Assembly (NCBI GenBank): GCA_964342525.1
Contig: CAYFGQ010000009.1
Location: 1 to 64,000, forward strand
DNA length: 64,000 bases
Source of the DNA: G963676205 sp964342525
GTDB taxonomy: Bacteria; Campylobacterota; Campylobacteria; Campylobacterales; Arcobacteraceae
Reading direction: 5' to 3'
Shown here: piece after piece, positions 59,672 to 64,000 of the stretch
How the letters are laid out: each line of letters begins with the position of its first letter
How positions within the stretch are numbered: the first letter of the stretch is position 1
Position numbers and translations under genes: made by a program
The notes under the pieces: generated by a model
Told to the model about the DNA's origin: nothing
Database searches by the model: none
Seen by the model: only the letters and a program-made list of their open reading frames with translations

Positions 59672-61357
59672 TTACATATTTAAAAGTGTCTGAAGCATCT
59701 CATCTGAGACAGTTATAAGTTTAGCACTAGCTTCATAAGCTGCTTGAAACTCCATAAGTTTTACCATCTCTTCATCTTTATCAACTTTTGTAATTTTATC
59801 ATAGTTATTGTTTAGTGAAATGGCAACAGCTTCTTGGGTTTCTAGAGAAAAATCATTATCCTCTTTATCCGCAGATATATTTACTTGAAGTTTTTGATAA
59901 TATTTTGAAAATGAAGTTTCAGTTCCTGCAACTCCATCAAAGTCCACATCCTCTTTCCATTGAATAGTAGTTAGGTAGTCTAAATCTGCTTGAGAAAGAT
60001 TTGCTACTGAACTTTCATTAAAAGCTAAACTTTTAACATTTGAGCCATCAAAAAGATCAAGCATTTTTACGCCACTTGGACCATTTTGAGTATCCATATC
60101 ATATTCACCATAGATATAATCTTCTGGGCCTTTTTGAAGATATTGATCAGAATAATTACTTAAAGCTTTTGCAAAATTATTTAGCTGTCTTTTATACTCT
60201 ACAACTTTATTTTTATCATCTGTTGTTACAAGGTTTTCACCTAAGGATTTTAATCTTCCTGTTTTAGAACCAATCCTCTCATCAAAAACTTCCACATGGA
60301 TATCATTTAGAGCATCTTTTGATCTACCACTATTTCTTCCAATAACCCTATTGTCATCTTGTACAACTATCCTTAAATCAAAAGCTCCCTCTTCACCTTC
60401 AATATTTGATCTAACAACAAGCTCACCATTAAAATTAACATTTGCAGTTACTTGATCATCAAAACCTACACGACTATTGATAGTCTTAGCGATTTTTTCA
60501 TTGATACTTTCTCGTGTATCTAAATAATCTGTTTCAATATTAAAATAGTGAGTATTGTCTAAAGATACCTTAATAGTTTTTTGACCTACACCCTCATAAT
60601 AATCTTCAGTATAAATATTTGTTTGAGCTTGATAGTCTTCTACAACTTTAATATCATGAATATTTGTATCATGTCTTACAGCAACTTGACCACCAACCCT
60701 AAGTTCATATCCATTTACACGTTCAACTTCTATATCTACAAATTCAGAAAGTTTTCTCTCAAGCATATCTCTTTTATCTAAAAGATCATTTCTATCCCCA
60801 ACATTTAATCCAAGTTTTTGATTAATATTACCAATTTTATTTAAAAAATCATTTACTTGATCAACCTCTTCATAAAGTTTTTTCTTTGTATGGTCTTGGA
60901 TCTTTTCAAGGTTCCCATATAAATTATGCATATCCTCCACAAGGATTTTTGCGTGGCTTCTAAGATCATTTTTAAAGATTTCATTTGTAGGATTTGATCT
61001 TAGGTTTTCTAAGGCATTAAAATATCTATCTAAATCGTAGGCAAATCCACTATTGTCTGTTTCATGAAACACTGCTTCAACATCAGCAAGCATAGAAGAT
61101 AGTTCATCATAATAGTTTTGTTTACTCTCTTCATGCATTAGGTTATTATATAGGTATTTTTCAGTTGAACGCTCAACATCATCAACCATAACACCTCTAC
61201 CGGTGCTTCTTTTATCGATATGAGCTTGTTCGCTTAGGTTTACTTTTCTTTTTTTATAACCATCTGTATTTTCATTGGTTATGTTATTCATAACATTTTC
61301 TACAGAGGTTTTAGAGGCGTTAAGTCCTGACCCAGCTACGTGAATTGAATGAAGCAT
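59672..61357 (-). CDS. flgK: Flagellar hook-associated protein 1
   Basis: A 561-residue protein. The N-terminal helix region shows the axial signature (HSIHVAGSGLNASKTSVENV, NNITNENTDGYKKRKV) and the C-terminus ends VKLMEFQAAYEASAKLITVSDEMLQTLLNM, the rod/hook axial end. FlgK forms the first hook-filament junction ring. Ribosome site TAGGAG before ATG. It follows flgE by 14 nt. Confidence 0.95.
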   Translation of the reverse strand: MLHSIHVAGSGLNASKTSVENVMNNITNENTDGYKKRKVNLSEQAHIDKRSTGRGVMVDDVERSTEKYLYNNLMHEESKQNYYDELSSMLADVEAVFHETDNSGFAYDLDRYFNALENLRSNPTNEIFKNDLRSHAKILVEDMHNLYGNLEKIQDHTKKKLYEEVDQVNDFLNKIGNINQKLGLNVGDRNDLLDKRDMLERKLSEFVDIEVERVNGYELRVGGQVAVRHDTNIHDIKVVEDYQAQTNIYTEDYYEGVGQKTIKVSLDNTHYFNIETDYLDTRESINEKIAKTINSRVGFDDQVTANVNFNGELVVRSNIEGEEGAFDLRIVVQDDNRVIGRNSGRSKDALNDIHVEVFDERIGSKTGRLKSLGENLVTTDDKNKVVEYKRQLNNFAKALSNYSDQYLQKGPEDYIYGEYDMDTQNGPSGVKMLDLFDGSNVKSLAFNESSVANLSQADLDYLTTIQWKEDVDFDGVAGTETSFSKYYQKLQVNISADKEDNDFSLETQEAVAISLNNNYDKITKVDKDEEMVKLMEFQAAYEASAKLITVSDEMLQTLLNM

Positions 61358-61371
61358 ATTACACTCCTACC

Positions 61372-62826
61372 TTACTTTTTAAGCCCTATTGCTATATTTA
61401 AGAACTCATCAGCAGTTGTCAATGATTTTGAGTTTGCCTCAAAGGCTCTTTGATTTACCATCATATTTGTTAAACTCTCACTAAGATCCGCATTACTAAG
61501 CTCAAGCGTACCAGTTAAGATTTCTGCTGTTTTTGTATTTAATACAGGATTACCAGAATTTAATGATTGTCCAAATAAGTTTCCACCTTTTGGATCTAAA
61601 CTCTCTTTCTCCCTAAAATCAACTGTTTCTATTTTCCCAACGATAAATTTATTGTTTCCTTGATTCATATAAACAATACCGTCAATAACCTCAGGTGTAC
61701 CAAATGGATTTTCTGAAAGATTAAGAGACTTTAGATTCATTTGTAATCCACCTAAAGTCTCTATACCAGCAGTATCTAAATCAAGCCTACTTCTAATCTC
61801 CATAAAATCTCCACCAGCCCTTTTAGTTACTGCGGCTAAAGCATCCCTAGCAGAATTTAAAGCAAGCAAGCCTGTTCCTTGTTTTGCTGGAGTCTCAACT
61901 GTAAAAGGTAAACCCTCATCATTCATTTGACCATCAGTTATTTCAATATTTTTCCCAGGAACTAAAGATGTAATAGTAAGTTTCCCAGTAACTTCATCTA
62001 AAGTAGCAGAGATCCCTTGAATTTCATTTATTTTATCCACAAACATATTTAATGTTTTTGGACCACTCTCAGTAAAATCTTGTCTAATATTTTTACCATT
62101 TATATTAACTTCAATAAAATCTTGCCTACCATTCATATTTGCCATATTAATTTGTAGACTACCACTAAGAGTCTCAGATGCCTCACCCTCTACAGGATTT
62201 GTATTATATTGTCTTAATAATCTTTGATATTCATCCATCAATATGGAAACATCAGCAATTTTACTACCAGCAGTTTTAAAACCTTTTCCACTCATATCTA
62301 GAGAATCTGGTTTTGCTGTTTGTTCAAAATTTGTAATCTTAGCATTGATTGCCATAATTAGATTTTCATTTGATATATTAACTGAAGATACATTCTTAGC
62401 ATGTTTATCTGTAAACATCTTATCATCAGGATTTGAGCTAAATACTTCTGGCTCAGTTACAACAAGACCTTGAACTTTTAATCCTTCAGGGTTTTGTAAA
62501 AATCCATCCGCACCCATTCTAAAGTTTCCAGCTCTTGTATAAAATAGTTCTGGATTATTACCCCTTACGATAAAAAATCCTGGTCCTTTTACAGCCATAT
62601 CATAAACATTTCCTGTGGATTTAAGTTCACCTTGTTTAAAACTCTTATCAATAGATCCGATAGTTACACCCTTACCTTCTCTATTTTGATACATAAGGTC
62701 TTCAAAGGAAACCCTATCTGCTTTATAAGCAAGTGTATTAACATTGGCAATATTATTAGTATCTACATTTAAAGATCTCTCATAAGACTTTAAACCTGAT
62801 CTTCCGTTATATAATGCATCAATCAT
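61372..62826 (-). CDS. flgE: Flagellar hook protein
   Basis: A 484-residue axial protein: IDALYNGRSGLKSYERSLNV, VDTNNIANVNTLAYKADRV, a D1/D2 region, and the C-terminal NLSESLTNMMVNQRAFEANSKSLTTADEFLN that defines rod/hook proteins. Length fits a hook subunit; it could instead be a second hook-like protein, since this phylum often has two. Downstream of flgD by 8 nt. Confidence 0.85.
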   Translation of the reverse strand: MIDALYNGRSGLKSYERSLNVDTNNIANVNTLAYKADRVSFEDLMYQNREGKGVTIGSIDKSFKQGELKSTGNVYDMAVKGPGFFIVRGNNPELFYTRAGNFRMGADGFLQNPEGLKVQGLVVTEPEVFSSNPDDKMFTDKHAKNVSSVNISNENLIMAINAKITNFEQTAKPDSLDMSGKGFKTAGSKIADVSILMDEYQRLLRQYNTNPVEGEASETLSGSLQINMANMNGRQDFIEVNINGKNIRQDFTESGPKTLNMFVDKINEIQGISATLDEVTGKLTITSLVPGKNIEITDGQMNDEGLPFTVETPAKQGTGLLALNSARDALAAVTKRAGGDFMEIRSRLDLDTAGIETLGGLQMNLKSLNLSENPFGTPEVIDGIVYMNQGNNKFIVGKIETVDFREKESLDPKGGNLFGQSLNSGNPVLNTKTAEILTGTLELSNADLSESLTNMMVNQRAFEANSKSLTTADEFLNIAIGLKK

Positions 62827-62834
62827 CTATTATC

Positions 62835-63308
62835 CTAGTTAATACTTGTAAGGTTCTCAAACATTATTGGAGATATTTTTGGATGAAGTTCAAATTGTTT
62901 AGATTCTTTATCATAACCAACAATTTGCCTTGCTTCCACAATAATATTTCCATCCATCATTTTCACCCCACCTACTTTATACTCTTTTGGCTGCCCATTA
63001 TCACCAAGTTGACCATCTTGAACTACTTTATCAATTAAATTAGCTGCGTTTGCTAGGGAACTTTGTTGGTTGGCTTTTACCATTTTTTCCATAGCTTTTA
63101 CTGTTTCAATATTTGTTTCAATTTGAGACATTTGTAGCTGATTTTGTAACATCTTCGCTGAATCTGTTGGACTAGTTGGATCTTGAAGCTCAAACTCTTT
63201 TAATAACAATTGTAAAAAATCTTTATTTGTTAATTTATCATTTGCAATTGTTGTTGTATACGCATTTCCATCTACACCAACTGCACTATTTACTTGAACT
63301 TCAGCCAT
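62835..63308 (-). CDS. flgD: Flagellar hook capping protein
   Basis: A 157-residue protein. The FlgD N-terminal signature LTNKDFLQLLLKEFELQDPT is clear, with NQLQMSQIETNIETVKAMEKM after it. It caps the growing hook. No C-terminal Ig-like FlgD domain is present beyond the short tail, so it is a compact form. AAAAGGAAA before ATG. Confidence 0.95.
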   Translation of the reverse strand: MAEVQVNSAVGVDGNAYTTTIANDKLTNKDFLQLLLKEFELQDPTSPTDSAKMLQNQLQMSQIETNIETVKAMEKMVKANQQSSLANAANLIDKVVQDGQLGDNGQPKEYKVGGVKMMDGNIIVEARQIVGYDKESKQFELHPKISPIMFENLTSIN

Positions 63309-63318
63309 CTATTTCCTT

Positions 63319-64000
63319 TTATTTAACAAAGTTAATTAAAGATAAATTATTCATCTTTGTGATTGTTGAGTATAATGATGTATACAACAACTCTAAACTT
63401 TGAGATTCCATTGCTACCTTTGAAAGGTCAGCTGCACCCGCTTCATTCAATAAAACATCAAAATGTTTTATTTGTGAAGAGATTCTCTCATTGGCATTTA
63501 TAAATATTTTATCACGCCCACCCAGTTTTGCATGGGAAATATTCATAGAATCAAATACTTTATTGGAGTTATCTAATTCTTCAGATAACATCCTTGTAAC
63601 CTCTTCATTATCTATAACAGTAAAACCGTCCTCAGCTACACCATTTAAAGCATTTATCATTCTATCAATATCATCGTAATAGTTGTGTTTTGCCATCAAC
63701 ACTCTACCCTCTTTTGTAACAGCTTCTGTTTCAAACATATAAGGGTTTGTTTGTGAATCACCATCTAATTCAGAAGTTGAGATTTTAACTCTTATTCTAT
63801 CACTATTTGGATCACCATTTAAGTAAAGATATTCATTATCTCCACCCTCAGTAAAAGTATCATTTAAAAATTTCCATTCTTCTCCATTTTCATCAATAAT
63901 TCTTTCACTTCTAGTAAACTGCAGAGTGTCTCCATCTGTTGCAGTATCGGTGTTATACATCATGATCTCAAAACCATGGGCTCCCCTATCACGATATACA
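63319..64000 (-). CDS. flgL: Flagellar hook-associated protein 3, C-terminal part (5' end outside window)
   Basis: The frame continues past the right edge, so the internal ATG is not the start; upstream codons read VYRDRGAHGFEIMMYNTD in frame. The C-terminus FDVLLNEAGAADLSKVAMESQSLELLYTSLYSTITKMNNLSLINF fits the flagellin-like axial end of FlgL. Gene order flgL-flgD-flgE-flgK on the minus strand. About 227 residues are visible. Confidence 0.8.
   Translation of the reverse strand, partial: VYRDRGAHGFEIMMYNTDTATDGDTLQFTRSERIIDENGEEWKFLNDTFTEGGDNEYLYLNGDPNSDRIRVKISTSELDGDSQTNPYMFETEAVTKEGRVLMAKHNYYDDIDRMINALNGVAEDGFTVIDNEEVTRMLSEELDNSNKVFDSMNISHAKLGGRDKIFINANERISSQIKHFDVLLNEAGAADLSKVAMESQSLELLYTSLYSTITKMNNLSLINFVK

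Overview
The window is AT-rich DNA from a member of the Campylobacterota, most likely an Arcobacteraceae bacterium. This rests on gene content and order read from the sequence: MurF with an N-terminal membrane extension next to a small hydrolase and a DUF445 protein, leuS-lptE-folC followed by an M23 peptidase and a bactofilin, dCache chemoreceptors, and flagellar hook genes. No database search was run.

Layout. (1) 1-19826 is an accessory region read entirely on the minus strand. From upstream to downstream it holds a subtilase (18750-19826), an aspartyl hydroxylase-like protein, a PhyH-type dioxygenase, a NodU/CmcH-type carbamoyltransferase, a methyltransferase-sulfotransferase-like fusion, an HEAGH metallopeptidase-like protein, a GNAT, an H-type-lectin-like protein, three phage-tail-collar-domain proteins and a TPR-PRMT-like protein, closed by a terminator near 8320. 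A second unit follows: a DsbC/G-like thiol-disulfide protein, a TIGR03032-like propeller protein, a secreted Ig-like protein and the N-terminal 1296 residues of a giant DUF4347/cadherin-like adhesin that runs off the left edge. I infer that these encode and chemically decorate or mature surface proteins. (2) 19911-24605 holds an orphan four-TM protein, cysC (which makes PAPS, the donor for sulfotransferases) and mfd. (3) 24766-36056 holds an orphan sensor kinase, a GNAT, a lipoprotein hydrolase, a LolA-like/beta-barrel/RND operon whose RND pump carries two cyclic-nucleotide-binding domains, and a chemoreceptor. (4) 36238-43817 is a plus-strand block: cdsA-dxr and three small genes, tsaD, a SUI1/YciH-type factor behind a structured leader, tonB-exbB-exbD and lpxR. 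(5) 43789-59479 is mixed housekeeping: yceI, a membrane HNH protein, HIT, murF-hydrolase-DUF445, PhoH-PIN, a TOTE-type helicase, bactofilin-M23, folC, lptE, leuS and DUF6394. (6) 59672-64000 is the flagellar run flgK, flgE, flgD and flgL (cut by the right edge).

The best candidate for an undescribed system is region 1, where two Fe(II)/2OG-oxygenase families, a carbamoyltransferase, a methyl/sulfo-transferase fusion and a PRMT-like protein sit with tail-collar and lectin-like proteins and no other phage genes. Other items worth a look are the double stem-loop leader before the SUI1 gene, the RND-cNBD fusion with an Asp-rich octad repeat, the TOTE helicase with a decayed primase domain, and several short intergenic repeat elements. 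No rRNA, tRNA, CRISPR array, insertion sequence or replication origin was seen.
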